Positions 50,201 to 53,200 of a stretch of DNA of 64,000 nt are shown here, piece after piece. Numbering within the stretch: the stretch's first letter is position 1; each line of letters begins with the position of its first letter. Location: positions 6,672,408 through 6,736,407 of the forward strand of contig OZ026842.1 of assembly GCA_964023205.1 (NCBI GenBank), read 5' to 3'. The DNA is from Lutraria lutraria (lineage: Eukaryota > Mollusca > Bivalvia > Venerida > Mactridae). Made by a program: the position numbers and the translations under genes. The notes below the pieces were generated by a model. That model did not search any database. It saw only the letters and a program-made list of their open reading frames with translations, and was not told the DNA's origin.

Positions 50201-53200
50201 CTCATAGTTTATATTATTTTGCCTGAGTTTAGTTTTCGTTGAGTTTGTCTTCGAGTCTGCCTTCTATCTCTGAGGAGGAGAACATGTAGATTGCATGTTG
50301 CAACATGTGTGTGTGGTAAATAGTTGACAATCTTACGTTATATAGTTGATTTATTGCATGCTACAAGTTGAGGCTGCTGTTGTTTGTTGAGCATGTTGTT
50401 AGTTTTTGTTTACTATTTGTGTTGTTATTGCTAGCATGACTTGATGTACAGTCAATCCTGTGAACACAAGCCATCCCATGGGAAAAATGAAATGTTGCTT
50501 ATACTGACTGATGGCTTTTATTCAGATGTCAGTTTGTTTTAAATAATCATAAGTTTGTTTGGAGTGCTCCTACCTACCCACGAAAATCCTAGCAAATAAA
50601 TAAAATAACTTTTTTGGGGGGAGTGGTCATTTTTTTGCTATTGTTATATAGTAAAAAAAAATCCCTACCTACTTACCCAGTGCTAAGATTCTGGGTTGGA
50701 GCATTCCAAACAAACTTATTTTTATTTTTAGCCTAATTGAGGTTTTTTAAGAATGGCCTTTATTGAAAGGTGGCCACAATCAGAGGTTTGACTGTGATTT
50801 ATTTTTTTCCAAAATTAACCATAGAATCCAAATGTGTTAATTGCTCTACTCTTCTGGTCTGACTACCAGACTCTAGTTGTCAGTTGACATTCCATTTAGG
50901 CCTTACTGATTATTTATTTGGAAATGCATGAGTTGACAAGCATGAATGTTGTAGTATTTTTGTCTCTGGTCATCATTTAATATATCTTGGTTGGAGTGGA
51001 GTGAGTTTGGCAGAAACAATGATTTGAGAGTACTGGTACTTAATAGCCTCCTCATACATCGGCAAATATCCCTCGACGTCAACTTGCATGTAATGGCGAT
51101 TAGGACTTAATTTCAGCAAAATTTGCTTTCATTAGTATATGTATGTTGTACATCATTGGTGGTGTTTGTATGAATACGTTTGTGTGCATTCGCGTCTGTC
51201 TCGATTAGTTTTGTTCGTCAGACAATTCTTTAGTATGTTAAAAAATTTGTGACAAAATAGGACTTTCATCCACCATTCGTTAAAATTTGTCTTTAAGCAT
51301 TAATTGATCAGAAAGCCTTCACAAAGCATTCATCAACTGGCATTCTAGTTTGCAGCTATTAAGTGAATGAAGACATTCCCGAGTCAAATCTTTGCAAACT
51401 GTATCAAATATTTGTGTGTTTTAGTGAATTGAATCTAACACATGAAAACGAATTATAAAGATAAGTTAATGTTCAGAAAATGAACGGTACAATTACAAAT
51501 ATGCTTTCATACAAATTAATCCGAAGTGTAGCTATGACAGGCGAATCATAGCTTGCGCTCCTATTTTTTCAGTGAGTTTTTTAATAGTTCACTCCATTCA
51601 TGTAAACATGTAAACAATGTGGCAATCAACATTAAAAAAGGTACCACCTCTTGGTGTAATGTTTATTATCAGACATGCCAACATGTTTGTTAATTGCCAG
51701 AGGCTATTAATGTCGATTTTCTTCTCAAGTTCAATAAAATTTATTCACAAATTGACAAAAAACATGCCTAAGGTGAAATTTACAAACATACATACATGTA
51801 CGTACATATTTTCTAATAAAGTGTATGTGTATGTTAACAGTAAACTACAACAACAACAACAACCATGCACCTGCAACATACAGTCAGGTATTCATCAACT
51901 TGTTTTATGATTCTGTTGTTAGTAGATGACCCTTCGTGTTTTAGGGGTCTGCAAGTCAATGTTGAAGGTCACTGGCCATGATATCTGATAATAGTGAAGG
52001 GCTACAACCATTGTTCATAGGGAATTTTTTTTTGGGGGGGGGGGCTTGAAGGTCTCCTTTTCATCACTTTTGAAATGTCTATTTCTCAAAACAATAACTT
52101 GACACTTGTCTCATGTTAGTGATACATAGATTATTTTTACTTTCACTTTAGTTTTATCATGTTTTTTATCATTGTAGAGTAGTTTAGGCATACACCTACC
52201 TGTATGATTGTATCAATATATTTTGTTTTTGCCAATATTACAGCCTAGTCTTATCCCTGTGAAGATAAAGTGATAATCCTCACTTTGCTAGAATTTCTGG
52301 TACAGTTTTATTGTGGATTTATTTTTTGTGATCTTTACTGTGATGTTGTGACCTTTGACCTTAGTGTTTAAACCAGTTAGTCTGTGCATTAATCAGGAGA
52401 TACAGATAACCTAGATTGCTTATTGTGACTTATTTACCTTTGTTTGTGTGTTGTCTTCAATTGTGCTTTAATGTCACTTAAGTTTGTGAAATGTTACATT
52501 TTGAAATGTGACCTTGATGATAATTTCAACATTTTGTTGTGTGACCTTCATGATAATGTCAAGTTTACAACATTTTTATATGACTTTGGTGATAATGTCA
52601 ACATTTTGTTGTGTGACCTTTATGATAATGTCAATGTTACAAAATTTTGACGTATGACCTTGACCTCTTGTATAGGAACAGGATGATGATGGACAAATAA
52701 GAATGTCTCAATTTTCATCTCCTAATAAGAGATTAATGGCTTATATTTGTAAGTATAATGTCACCATAGCGACTTGAACGATGCTGCTATATATATATTA
52801 TCCTGCATTTATTAAACGTTTGAAGTATATTTCCAGTGGTACATGGACTGCACCTCTTTGTTAAATTCTTCTGTTGGATTTCTGAGCTTTATCAATAAAA
52901 AATCCAAAAGCCTTCCCGTGCATGACAGTATTCATTTTTAGCTCGGCTGTTTTCAACGAAAAAAAGATGCTGATTTATTGCTTTAAATCTACTGCTATGT
53001 GATATTAGCAAATCTATAATAATGCAAGGCCTACAAAATGTTTGTTTCTGATTAACCAATCGACCCTAAATTTTCCCTGCAACCTTAGACTTTTACAATC
53101 TAGATTCTGCCACAGTAATAGCTCGACCATGGGTTTTGAGCCATGATGGAAGAAAACGCTAAGTCAACTGGGGGATGTTGATGGTCGGAACGTAATTATG

